64,000 nt of DNA from QHCE01 sp038260095 (lineage in GTDB: Bacteria > Actinomycetota > Actinomycetes > Mycobacteriales > QHCE01), in contig JBBSOC010000002.1 of assembly GCA_038260095.1 (NCBI GenBank), positions 15,435 to 79,434 of the forward strand, given 5' to 3'. Made by a program: the position numbers and the translations under genes. Of the stretch, positions 34,927 through 43,324 are shown in pieces (the stretch's first letter is position 1; each line of letters opens with the position of its first letter). The notes beneath the pieces are model-generated. The model was not told the DNA's origin. It did no database searches and saw only the letters and a list, made by a program, of their open reading frames with translations.

Positions 34927-35820
34927 TCAGGTCAGGGCCTGGCCTCTAACCGAGAGGTTGAGGGCAGGTGCGATAGCGAGGAGCTGGCGAGGAGCGACGG
35001 ATCGCCAGTAGGAGGCGTCATGAAAACCGCGGCCGTAGAACACCTGATGCGGCGCGGACAACTGGCTGGCGAGGCGTTTGGTCGCCGTGTAAAACGGGTC
35101 GTCATTGCCGCAAGCAGCAGCGACCGTCAGAGGACTGAGAGCCGATAGCCGGCTGAAGATGTTGTTGGCCTGGAAGTCCTCGGGGTTGTCAAATGCCCCC
35201 GGAGCGCTCTGACCAGAGGTTAACCACAGAGCTGGGCTCGCTGGAGCGACAGCCTTGAAGAGAGAAGGAGCGCGCTCGGCGGCCAGCAGCGCACCATAAC
35301 CACCCATTGACCAGCCCATGACGGCTCGGGGCAAGTCCCCGACTTTATCCTTGACCAACGGTAGAAATTCTTGAAGCAACATAGCCATCGCGTCGGTCCC
35401 GTCTGCGCGCCGGTGCCAATAGCTGTCATGTCCGCCATCGACGGCGGCCACTGCCAGCGGCAGACCCACGCTCGCAGCAATGTCAGGCAGTTGGAGGGTG
35501 TCGAACGCGTATCGATGATCCTCGTCTTTCCCGTGCAGGCATATTAATAACGCCTGGGGAGCGCGACCGTGAGCGGGGGTACTAAGCGTCCAGCCGACAG
35601 GGCCTTTCATGAAGCGGCTGGTCAAACCCCCCGCGACTTCCTGGGCCCCGCTCCGTGCGACGTGATGATCAGGACTGCTCACGAGTCCCAGCCAATGGAG
35701 CGCTCTACGTCCGAGGCCCGAGTGGTATGCGACCTCACCGGCCACGACCGCTCCGCCTGCCAACCCCGCTCCCAGGAGAACACCACGTCGCGTCAGCATG
35801 ATCGAATGAATACTACGCAT
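34927..35820 (-). CDS. Tat-exported esterase-like alpha/beta hydrolase
   Basis: A 297-residue protein. The start carries a twin-arginine signal (LTRRGVLLGAGLAGGAVVAG), so it is exported folded. The catalytic part has LICLHGKDEDH, the nucleophile Ser in GWSMGGYGALL and a His in GRGFHDASYW, as in the feruloyl-esterase/antigen-85-like group. The ATG at 35799 (MLTRRG) is an equally good start. It lies next to the tetR gene on the same strand. Confidence 0.78.
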   Translation of the reverse strand: MRSIHSIMLTRRGVLLGAGLAGGAVVAGEVAYHSGLGRRALHWLGLVSSPDHHVARSGAQEVAGGLTSRFMKGPVGWTLSTPAHGRAPQALLICLHGKDEDHRYAFDTLQLPDIAASVGLPLAVAAVDGGHDSYWHRRADGTDAMAMLLQEFLPLVKDKVGDLPRAVMGWSMGGYGALLAAERAPSLFKAVAPASPALWLTSGQSAPGAFDNPEDFQANNIFSRLSALSPLTVAAACGNDDPFYTATKRLASQLSAPHQVFYGRGFHDASYWRSVAPRQLLAIAPALNLSVRGQALT

Positions 35821-35833
35821 CGCCAGAGCTAAA

Positions 35834-36505
35834 CTACCTACTGGTGTTCTCGAAGCCTACGTTAACAACGTTCGGATCAGTAGCCGCGTCAAGGCAGTTC
35901 AGCAGTTGGTCGAGGCCGGCTTTCATCTGGGTGGTACTGAGGCGGAGTTCCCGGCGCTGGTGCAGAAAAAGCCCAGCGCCGACAACGGCCAGTAGTGCGT
36001 CAGCCAGGTAATTCGCGTGAATGTTCGGGCGAGCCTGAGTGAGCAGCAAGGCAAGATGTGCACGATGCGTTTGATACGCACCGCTGTGAAAACGGGCCTT
36101 GGGAGCATGGCATTCAGCGAAAAGATGCAGCTCGGCCTGGGTGTCGAGCCGATCAATGTAGGCGTGCAAAAAAGCCCGGATCCGTGCGATCGGCGGAGCT
36201 CCAGGGCCTAACGGGGGTGACCCAAAGAGAAACTCCTGCTGAAAACTCCGCTCCCCATGGTCGAGAAGGGCGTAGGCGAGACCAGCGCGGTCTTTGAAGC
36301 GCCGATACACCGTGCCGACGCCGACGCCCGCCTGTGCGGCAAGTCCGTCCATGGACAGGGCAGCTACACCCCCGGAGGCCACGATCGTCTGAGCTACTGC
36401 GAGAAGAGCATGTCGATTGCGCGTCGCATCCGATCGCTCAACAACCGGCTGCCCGAGAACAGGCAGCATCACCCGACCTGAAAGCTGATCGTTACGAATT
36501 TCCAC
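35834..36505 (-). CDS. TetR family repressor
   Basis: About 223 residues. The N-terminal DNA-binding helix-turn-helix reads SMDGLAAQAGVGVGTVYRRFKDRAGLAYALLDHGE, followed by a ligand-binding helical domain. The GTG at 36505 is chosen because AGGAGGT stands ten bases ahead and a -10 (TACAAT) lies just upstream of that, over the ATG at 36532. It is divergent from yceI, and two CGGA-N6-TCCG palindromes sit between, so it likely represses yceI and itself. Confidence 0.85.
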   Translation of the reverse strand: MEIRNDQLSGRVMLPVLGQPVVERSDATRNRHALLAVAQTIVASGGVAALSMDGLAAQAGVGVGTVYRRFKDRAGLAYALLDHGERSFQQEFLFGSPPLGPGAPPIARIRAFLHAYIDRLDTQAELHLFAECHAPKARFHSGAYQTHRAHLALLLTQARPNIHANYLADALLAVVGAGLFLHQRRELRLSTTQMKAGLDQLLNCLDAATDPNVVNVGFENTSR

Positions 36506-36572
36506 GGCTGTCGCACCTCCTGCGGCCGCCATTGTAGATGTTGAAACTATCAGAAAAATACCACAATCACTG

Positions 36573-36618
36573 TTGCAAACGGAGATTCTTCCGGTTAATC
36601 TAAACGGAGATAGTTCCG
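36573..36618 (+). promoter_or_regulatory. yceI promoter with two TetR operators
   Basis: TTGCAA (36573-36578) and TAATCT (36596-36601) are 17 bases apart, a good promoter toward yceI. The palindrome CGGA-GATTCT-TCCG (36580-36593) fills its spacer and CGGA-GATAGT-TCCG (36605-36618) covers the expected start of transcription. The two are 25 bases apart and lie in a direct repeat. This is the expected layout for a repressor site. Confidence 0.65.
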
Positions 36619-36648
36619 CTTAGACTAAATCAGGGAAAGGGTACTCAG

Positions 36649-37195
36649 ATGCCTGTTGCCACACAACCGTTCACCGGCGTGTTCGTCGCCGATCCGGTGC
36701 ATTCGTCGTTTGTATTCACCGTTAAGCACATGAAGGTCTCCCTTCCGTGCTTCATTCGAGGACGTCAGCGCTCGCGCTGTCGCCGATGAGCAGGGGATTC
36801 GATTCGAAGGGGCGGCTCGAGTGGAATCAATCTCGATCAAGAACCCGCCAGAATTCCGCCAGCACGTCCTTTACGGCGCCGACTTCTTGGATGCAACTAA
36901 CTACCCCGAGATCACCTTCCGTTCCAACGATGTACAGCTGAACGAGGATGGCACCGCAACTCTGCAGGGCGAGTTGACTATCAAGGGGATCACCAAGCCG
37001 GTCTCGACTACTGGTACCTACCAACCACTAGTCGAGGACCCTTTCGGAGGAACACGCACCGCCCTCGAGTTCAGCGCGGCCGTCGACCGCCGCGATTGGG
37101 ACATGAGCTGGCAAGCGCCGCTACCCAAAGGTGGAGACGCGCTCGGCTATAACGTGCAGCTGAGTGCACACGTTGAGCTGGTTAAGGAAGGCTAG
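36649..37195 (+). pseudogene. YceI family protein, frameshifted
   Basis: ATG 36649 opens MPVATQPFTGVFVADP, then VHSSFVFTVKHMKVS. After the Ser codon (36739-36741) a second frame continues as FRASFEDVSARAVADEQGI and on through VESISIKNPPEFRQHVLYGADFLDATNYP to the normal end at 37195. Together this is a typical YceI lipocalin-like protein (about 180 residues) that binds polyprenoid lipids. The join lies at 36739-36745 in CTCCCTT and needs either one base removed or two added. An internal start at 36821 would lack the first strand. It precedes the FMN reductase by two bases. Confidence 0.8.
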
Positions 37196-37197
37196 CC

Positions 37198-37758
37198 ATG
37201 GTCATCTTAGGTCTGTGCGGAAGCCTTCGGCAGGGCTCCTACAACCGGCGGCTACTCAAAGTGGCTGAAGCAAAGCTGCCCGTGGGTGAGACTCTCGATA
37301 TCTTCGAGGGTCTCACCCAGATCCCACCGTATAACGCGGACAATGTGGCACCCCAAGCCGTGAAGGCGCTGCGTGACGCGATCATCGCAGCCGACGCGGT
37401 CTTGATTGCCACCCCGGAGTACAACTCCTCCGTTCCTGGACAACTCAAGAATGTCCTGGATTGGGCATCACGGCCCTTCCCGGACAACTCGCTGCGCAAC
37501 AAGCCGGTAGCGGTGATAGGTGCCTCTACAGGCTTGTTTGGCGCGGTGTGGGCACAGGCCGAACTGCGCAAAATACTCACTACTATCGGAGCGGATGTAG
37601 TCGAGGGAGAGCTCCCCGTTGGCCAAGCTCACGATGCCTTCAACGAGGATGGAGACCTGGCCGATCCCGACCTAGCTTCAGCGCTGAGCGACCTCATCAA
37701 CCAGCTGTTGCATAAAGTACCTGTCAAAGCCGACGCAGCTGCAGCTGCTCGTAGCTGA
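37198..37758 (+). CDS. NADPH-dependent FMN reductase
   Basis: A 186-residue flavodoxin-like protein. GLCGSLRQGSYNRRLLK binds the FMN phosphate, TPEYNSSVPGQLKNVLDWASR is the diagnostic block, and PVAVIGASTGLFGAVWAQAELRKIL closes the fold. These enzymes reduce FMN, quinones or azo compounds with NADPH. The gene follows yceI directly and should share its TetR-controlled promoter. It is intact. The MITE-like copy B begins 24 bases after its stop. Confidence 0.9.
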   Translation: MVILGLCGSLRQGSYNRRLLKVAEAKLPVGETLDIFEGLTQIPPYNADNVAPQAVKALRDAIIAADAVLIATPEYNSSVPGQLKNVLDWASRPFPDNSLRNKPVAVIGASTGLFGAVWAQAELRKILTTIGADVVEGELPVGQAHDAFNEDGDLADPDLASALSDLINQLLHKVPVKADAAAAARS

Positions 37759-37781
37759 CGTGAAGATTCCGAACCGCGAGC

Positions 37782-37912
37782 GCTTACGGCATGGTGCACG
37801 ATTGCAAGTTACTGCCATCATCGTCGATGAAACGACCAGATCAGCGGCAGCGCGTTTTTGCCAAGTTAAGAGAACTTGTGCAAAAATTTTTATCGTGCAC
37901 CACCTCGTTAAT
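37782..37912. mobile_element. MITE-like element, copy B
   Basis: Reverse-complement copy of the element at 13431-13562. The core runs 37794-37900 between GTGCACGAT and ATCGTGCAC. The outer arms (CTTACGGCATGGTGCACGAT and TTAACGAGGTGGTGCACGAT when inverted) form imperfect terminal repeats of about 20 bases. The stop codon of the VOC gene (37908-37910) lies in the right arm. No reading frame inside. Confidence 0.75.
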
Positions 37913-38279
37913 CAATCGAAAAATGCGGATTATGAATCACACCCAGCGGACTTCCCGACGGGGTGCGCACCACCGCGACGCGGATGCCGCCCCCAACGTC
38001 TTTGGCCGCTGTGTGTTCGGTAGCACCGTCGGTAAGTAGCTGGGTCACAGCGGCGTCCACATCCGCTACGCCCCAATACGTGATGGGACCGTCCTCGGGT
38101 AAGCCGTTGGGGTCGAGCGCAAGCTCATATCCGGCGACATTGAAGCCCACGTAGAAAGGCTCGTCGAAATACGGTTCCTGTCCAAGCACTTGCGTCCACC
38201 AACGCTTGGCTATCTCCAGGTCAGGTGCCGGGTAAATTACGCTCCGCAAGCCCAAAAAAGCCGCTGCTCCACCTGTCAT
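37908..38279 (-). CDS. VOC/glyoxalase superfamily protein
   Basis: About 123 residues from the ATG at 38279 (an ATG at 38303 is possible). The pattern LRSVIYPAPDLEIAKRWWTQVLG, then VGFNVAGYELALDPNG and GGIRVAVVRTPSGSPLGVIHNPHF, is that of a vicinal-oxygen-chelate domain. Such proteins bind metals or small drugs; the substrate is unknown. The end HFSID and the stop codon are inside the MITE-like right arm. Confidence 0.78.
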   Translation of the reverse strand: MTGGAAAFLGLRSVIYPAPDLEIAKRWWTQVLGQEPYFDEPFYVGFNVAGYELALDPNGLPEDGPITYWGVADVDAAVTQLLTDGATEHTAAKDVGGGIRVAVVRTPSGSPLGVIHNPHFSID

Positions 38280-38444
38280 AGGCACAGCCTGCCATAAGAA
38301 CAACTGGCCCGGTGCCTAGTGTCGTGTAATCGATATCGTCGTTCGTCTGCTGGCGCTCAGGCGGATTTTGATCTTTTGGTAGCGTGATGGGGCAGTGTGG
38401 GGTGGAGACTGACGGTGCATCTGGACTGACTTCCCTGTTCACGA

Positions 38445-40271
38445 ATGCCGGCCCACCACCTCACACACATTGTTGAGGCTTACGGTAGCTACGTGCTGAT
38501 TAGCGCCAACTTTGTACGAAGCGCGGCCTACGCCGTTCGATGTGTGCTCGCCGAACGCAACTCGAAGCTGGCCCTTGACTACGCCGGCTACCTCATCGCA
38601 GCACAACGGGACATAGAGCGCAGGCTTGGCGTCGCTATGCGTCACGAATCGGTAGCGATCACCGAACTCAGACAGCGTGCCCAACTCCAGCTGGCTGACT
38701 GCGTAGCCAACCATGCACTCGCGCTCCTCGGTGCACGCCACCGCGAGATCGCGCTGCGGCGGCAGGCCGCACATCGCGGCATCACCACGCTGATCGAGTG
38801 GGCTCAGCAGCGCAACGATCCGACGCAGAGCATGCTGGCGCTGTTTGAACAATGGATCATCAACGGCCATCCACTGCATCCGGCCGCAAAAGTCCGGTTA
38901 GGCATGAGCCCCGTCGAAGTTCTAGCGACGTGCCCGGAATGGGGCAACACTGTCGAGCTCCGCGTTGTGGCATTGCATCACACTGCCGCGCAGGAGTACG
39001 GCAGCGCTATAACGCGATCACCCGCGCAACAGCGACCGTTGACCAACCTACTGTTGCGCGAACACCCGCAACTGCGAGCTGCCGTTGTTGCCGAGTGCGG
39101 GGCCCAACAAAGTTTCCAAGACAGCGTTACGCTCCTACCGGTGCATCCTTGGCAGGCCGACCATGTGTTGCCGGGGCGCTTCGGTCGCGAACTCAATGAC
39201 GGCACGCTACGGTTCCTACCGGTGCACATTCCAGCGCGGCCGTTGGTGTCCTATCGGACCGTCATCCCGTTGGCCACGCCGACCGCGCCTCATCCGAGCC
39301 ATCTCAAGACCGCGTTGAGCGTTCAACTCACCAACGCACTGCGGGGTGTCTCACCGTCCGCCGCCCACAACGGGCCGCAGGTCTCACGGCTACTCGAGGA
39401 GATCCTGCGCCGCGAGCACCATTTCGGCGGTCGCTTAGAGGTACTGGCCGAACCAGCGGCAGCACACTTTCAGTCAGCTGAACCGCAGACAGCAACCAAC
39501 GCACAGGCCTTGCAGCGTGCTAGCTCCGAGCTGGCGGCGCTAGCACGGAGCAATCCCGAGCTCGACCTTGGCGAGGGTGAGCTGCTACTTCCCGCCGGTG
39601 CGTTCACCGCGCGCTCGCCGCTGTCGAACCAGCCAGTTCTGGCAGAGCTGCTCGACACCCTGTGTGCCGCAAACCCGAACGCGGTTGTGCTCAGCAACCG
39701 CGCAGATGCGGCCAGGTACTTCACTTACTGCTATGCCAACGTCTGCGTTCCACCACTCCTGACGCTGCTCACTCGCTACGGTGTGGCGCTAGAAGCACAC
39801 GGAGAGAACATGCTGCTGGTAATCCGGGCTGGAGAACCGCAGCGCTGCGTTGTACGCGATTTTGGCGGCGTGCGAATTCATTCCCAGCGGCTGGCCGAAC
39901 AGCAGCTACACATACAGCTATTGGCCGGCAGCGTGATCGCCACCAGCGACGACCACGAACTGCGCCATAAGCTGTATTTCGCACTGTTCGTCAACGAACT
40001 CAGTCAACTGATTACCTGCCTATCTAGGCTTTCCGGGCTGTCTATCGCGCGGCTATGGCAGCCCTTTCGTGCCGCGGCTACACGCACCTTCGATGAGCTC
40101 GCGGCCGAACCGCGGACCCGGCGCGCCGCTCAGGAAGATGCCCGGGCGTTGCTGGAACAACCATGGCCATACAAGGCCATGCTCTCGATGTGGCTGCGCG
40201 GCGACGTCACCGATTACAGCTACCTGCCTACCCATAATCCGTTTGCCGTCACCTCAAGGGGGAACGCGTGA
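38445..40271 (+). CDS. NIS siderophore synthetase (IucA/IucC family), first
   Basis: Ligase that joins a carboxylate to an amine using ATP, outside the NRPS route. The 608-residue protein has GHPLHPAAKVRLG (ATP-phosphate loop), TLLPVHPWQADHVLP, LKTALSVQLTNALR, ARYGVALEAHGEN-like LLTRYGVALEAHGENM, and VVRDFGGVRI. It overlaps the next synthetase by four bases. The start ATG at 38445 has no strong ribosome site. I see no iron-regulator (DtxR/IdeR) box in the 140 bases ahead. Confidence 0.85.
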   Translation: MPAHHLTHIVEAYGSYVLISANFVRSAAYAVRCVLAERNSKLALDYAGYLIAAQRDIERRLGVAMRHESVAITELRQRAQLQLADCVANHALALLGARHREIALRRQAAHRGITTLIEWAQQRNDPTQSMLALFEQWIINGHPLHPAAKVRLGMSPVEVLATCPEWGNTVELRVVALHHTAAQEYGSAITRSPAQQRPLTNLLLREHPQLRAAVVAECGAQQSFQDSVTLLPVHPWQADHVLPGRFGRELNDGTLRFLPVHIPARPLVSYRTVIPLATPTAPHPSHLKTALSVQLTNALRGVSPSAAHNGPQVSRLLEEILRREHHFGGRLEVLAEPAAAHFQSAEPQTATNAQALQRASSELAALARSNPELDLGEGELLLPAGAFTARSPLSNQPVLAELLDTLCAANPNAVVLSNRADAARYFTYCYANVCVPPLLTLLTRYGVALEAHGENMLLVIRAGEPQRCVVRDFGGVRIHSQRLAEQQLHIQLLAGSVIATSDDHELRHKLYFALFVNELSQLITCLSRLSGLSIARLWQPFRAAATRTFDELAAEPRTRRAAQEDARALLEQPWPYKAMLSMWLRGDVTDYSYLPTHNPFAVTSRGNA

Positions 40272-42145
40272 CCCAACAACGCGCAGCCCACCCGCCAAGC
40301 GCAACAACCGACGAATCCGCAGAGCTGCTCTCGTGGGCCACGCAGCACGCGCCGCCACTGGCAGCAGCATTACCAACAGCGCTGACCCAGGCGCGGCTCA
40401 TCGTTGCCAACAATCTAGCCGCGGCACTACAGCGGGAGGGATTTGGCGGTGACGTATCGCTCACCACAGCACACGACGTTGGATTTGCCAGAGCTGTGCT
40501 ACTTCAGGCCCACTGGCGCGGAGAGCCACTCATCGACCCAGGCTCATTGCTGGCTGAACATCCCGCGCTGCGGGGAGCGTCTGACTATCACGCGGACGTC
40601 TCCAATGCCGTCGCCCATCTCGGGCTCACTTTGGCTCGGCACGCTTCGTTGGGCGGCCCCCCGCACCTCGAACTCGCTGACTACCTGGCGACGGGGGCAT
40701 CAGTGGCGAATCTGCTAGCCGACCAAGCGAACCTGCTCGGCCACAACATCCATCCACTAGGACGGTTACGACGTGGTTGTAGTCCTAGCGACGCACTGGC
40801 CTATGCGGCGGAATGTCAGCCATCGGCTCCGGTGATGCTTCGCGTGGTAGCTGTCCGAAAAGACTGCGTTTTACGAAGCCGAGCAGCCGGAAACAACGTG
40901 CAGCTCGACGAGCTACTACTCGCCGATTTCCCCGCGATTGCTAACGAGTTGGTGCAACTACGCGCACCGCACAAGTACGCATTAATTCCCGTTCACCCGT
41001 GGCAGTACGACAACGTACTGCGGCACAGCTTCGCTGAAGAGCTGAGCTCGGGGACGATCGTTGTGTTCACGTTGCGGCTAGCCGCAACGCCCACCACATC
41101 CATGCGCACTCTCGTGACCACGCCCGGGGCAACCGGCAGATGCTGGGCGATCAAAACCGCGCTCAACATGCGCCTCACCTCGACCCGCCGCGATATCTCG
41201 GCGGCGACCATCGCCAACGGACCCCGCGTCAGTAGCGCGCTCGCTGCCATCGTGACAGCCGACCCGTGGTTGCGAAGCCGAGTCAGCGTCGTTCGTGAAG
41301 TCGCCGGAAGTTGCTGGCATCCAGCGCGTCCCGAGACAGATCCAGCTCGGGCTCGCGGACTCGCGGCGCTACTGCGCGAGGATCTAGGCCGTTACGTACA
41401 GCCTGGGCAGCTAGCGATCAGGTGTTCCTCGCTAATGTCGGGTCCACCGAGCTCGCCGCACCAGCTGCTGGCTAGCATCATCGACCGTTTGGCGCAACGC
41501 CGAAACTGTACAATCAGAGCAGCTGCGAGGATATTTCTGACCCAATACGCGGACTACTTCGCGACCAGCGCGCTGGTGCTGCTGTCAAGTTACGGGGTAG
41601 GACTGGAAGGTCATCTACAAAACACCGTGTTAGTACTTGACGGCGATGGAGCACCCGCACGGGTACTGTTGAGCGACTTCGGCGGCATACGGCTGCACCT
41701 GCCCCGGCTAGCAGCCGCTGGCTATCAGTTGCACCTGCATCCCGACTCGATTACCGCGCACAGCCAGATCGATATAGTGCGCACCAAGGCCTACTACGCG
41801 TGCCTGCAAGCGAACCTGGCACAGTTGGTTCTTGGTTTGGCCACCGACTGTCAACTGCCGCCCGACGAGAGCTGGCAGTTGATCTGGCATCAACTAGAAC
41901 AAGCTTTCGATTATTTGGCTCATATCCCCTTGAGCGCAAAAAACGCAGCATCTGACCGCGCCGCACTGCTTACTCCTACCGCCGCGCAGCGCGCATTTGT
42001 GACTCCTGTGCTAACGCCGACGCGGTTCTCAACCGGCAGCTCAGCCGGCGGCGAACCGTATATAGAAGTACCCAACCCGCTACACGACACGGCTCGAGTA
42101 CGCAATAAGCTGCATAGCCATGATGAACAGCGACAGGATCCGTAA
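40268..42145 (+). CDS. NIS siderophore synthetase (IucA/IucC family), second
   Basis: A 625-residue synthetase starting at GTG 40268. It has ALIPVHPWQYDNVL, AIKTALNMRLTSTRR, LSSYGVGLEGHLQNTVLVL and LLSDFGGIRLHL. The ATP loop reads GHNIHPLGRLRRGCS, where the usual Lys (HPxxK) is Arg. That may lower or alter activity, so the two synthetases need not be equal. The pair would act in sequence on one hydroxycarboxylate-type siderophore. No transporter or amine-providing genes lie next to it. Confidence 0.85.
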   Translation: MTQQRAAHPPSATTDESAELLSWATQHAPPLAAALPTALTQARLIVANNLAAALQREGFGGDVSLTTAHDVGFARAVLLQAHWRGEPLIDPGSLLAEHPALRGASDYHADVSNAVAHLGLTLARHASLGGPPHLELADYLATGASVANLLADQANLLGHNIHPLGRLRRGCSPSDALAYAAECQPSAPVMLRVVAVRKDCVLRSRAAGNNVQLDELLLADFPAIANELVQLRAPHKYALIPVHPWQYDNVLRHSFAEELSSGTIVVFTLRLAATPTTSMRTLVTTPGATGRCWAIKTALNMRLTSTRRDISAATIANGPRVSSALAAIVTADPWLRSRVSVVREVAGSCWHPARPETDPARARGLAALLREDLGRYVQPGQLAIRCSSLMSGPPSSPHQLLASIIDRLAQRRNCTIRAAARIFLTQYADYFATSALVLLSSYGVGLEGHLQNTVLVLDGDGAPARVLLSDFGGIRLHLPRLAAAGYQLHLHPDSITAHSQIDIVRTKAYYACLQANLAQLVLGLATDCQLPPDESWQLIWHQLEQAFDYLAHIPLSAKNAASDRAALLTPTAAQRAFVTPVLTPTRFSTGSSAGGEPYIEVPNPLHDTARVRNKLHSHDEQRQDP

Positions 42146-42263
42146 AATCGGTGTGGTGGTCTTAGTGGTCGCCTTGGCTGCCGGAGGCGCAGCCACAGCT
42201 ATCGGCGGCTGCTCGAAAGCACAGGCCGCCCCTCGGGAGTCAACGGTTAAGGTCCAACACTAG
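42120..42263 (+). CDS. Tiny lipoprotein
   Basis: A 47-residue protein starting MMNSDRIRKIGVVVLVVALA, followed by GGAATAIGGC, a lipobox with lipid attachment at the Cys, and a 16-residue tail (SKAQAAPRESTVKVQH). It overlaps the second synthetase at its front and the asd gene (opposite strand) at its end by four bases. It belongs to the siderophore operon. It may be a membrane-bound partner of uptake or export; that is inference. Confidence 0.65.
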   Translation: MMNSDRIRKIGVVVLVVALAAGGAATAIGGCSKAQAAPRESTVKVQH

Positions 42264-43324
42264 CCAAGCTCTTCGGCCACCAGCTCAGCGATCTGAGCGG
42301 TGTTCAAAGCTGCCCCCTTACGCAGATTGTCTCCGCACACGAACATCTCCAACCCATGCGGGTCATCAAGGTGTCTCCGCAACCGACCTACCCATGTCGG
42401 ATCGGTGCCCACTACGTCTGCTGGAGTCGGGAAATCCCCCAGCGCGGGATCGTCGTAGAGCACCACCCCGGATGCGTCAGCAAGCACCTGTTGGGCTTGG
42501 GCCTGGCTTACCTCACGGTCGAACACCGCATGTATTGCTAACGAGTGACCGGTCACCACGGGCACTCGCACGCAAGTGGCGGTCACTTTCAGTTCTGGAA
42601 GCTGCAAGATTTTCCGAGTCTCATTACGTACTTTGAGCTCTTCGCTGGACCACCCATTCTCTTGTAAAGAGCCGGCCCAGGGCACTACGTTAAGCGCCAG
42701 TGGGGCCGGGAACGGCCCGTCGGTGTCTCCGATAGTTGCCCGCAGATCTCCAGCTCGAGTACCAAGTTCGAGGTTACCCGCGACCTTGACCAACTGATCC
42801 CGCAGCGCGTCCACGCCCGCTTTTCCAGCTCCTGAGGCCGCTTGATACGACGCCAACACCAGCTCCTGTAACCCAAACTCTCGATGCAGGGCACCCACCA
42901 CCACGATCATCGACAGTGTGGTGCAGTTGGGGTTAGCGATGATGCCGCGTGGCCGGTTGCGCGCCTGTTCCGGATTGATCTCAGGTACGACGAGCGGCAC
43001 ATCCGGCTCCATACGGAATGCCGCCGAGTTGTCCACCACCACGGCCCCGGCCGCGACAGCAACCGGTGCCCACTTCGCGGCAAGCTCGTCAGGAACATCG
43101 AACATCGCCACATCGACACCGTCAAAAACCGCTGACTCTAGTAACTGCCCTTCTACCTGCTTGCCGCGAAGTGTGAGATTACGACCGGCCGAACGACGTG
43201 ATGCGATCAGACGAATCTCACCCCAGCAGTCTTGCCGTGACGAGAGCACCTGAAGCATCACCGCACCCACGGCACCAGTAGCACCCACTAATGCCAACGT
43301 CGGTTTGCGCGTAGTCATGCTCAT
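42260..43324 (-). CDS. asd: Aspartate-semialdehyde dehydrogenase
   Basis: Second step of the aspartate pathway to lysine, threonine and methionine. The 354-residue protein has the NADP loop ALVGATGAVGAVMLQ, the catalytic Cys in IIANPNCTTLSM and the catalytic His in VTGHSLAIHAVF. The ATG overlaps the lysC stop by four bases. The lysC-asd order is the same as in mycobacteria. Confidence 0.95.
   Translation of the reverse strand: MSMTTRKPTLALVGATGAVGAVMLQVLSSRQDCWGEIRLIASRRSAGRNLTLRGKQVEGQLLESAVFDGVDVAMFDVPDELAAKWAPVAVAAGAVVVDNSAAFRMEPDVPLVVPEINPEQARNRPRGIIANPNCTTLSMIVVVGALHREFGLQELVLASYQAASGAGKAGVDALRDQLVKVAGNLELGTRAGDLRATIGDTDGPFPAPLALNVVPWAGSLQENGWSSEELKVRNETRKILQLPELKVTATCVRVPVVTGHSLAIHAVFDREVSQAQAQQVLADASGVVLYDDPALGDFPTPADVVGTDPTWVGRLRRHLDDPHGLEMFVCGDNLRKGAALNTAQIAELVAEELG

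Noticed and set aside
38304..38444. Iron-box (DtxR/IdeR) search upstream of the siderophore genes; sequence also looked like a possible element end
   Set aside because: No TTAGGTTAGSCTAACCTAA-like palindrome found, and no terminal repeat or transposase fragment could be supported.
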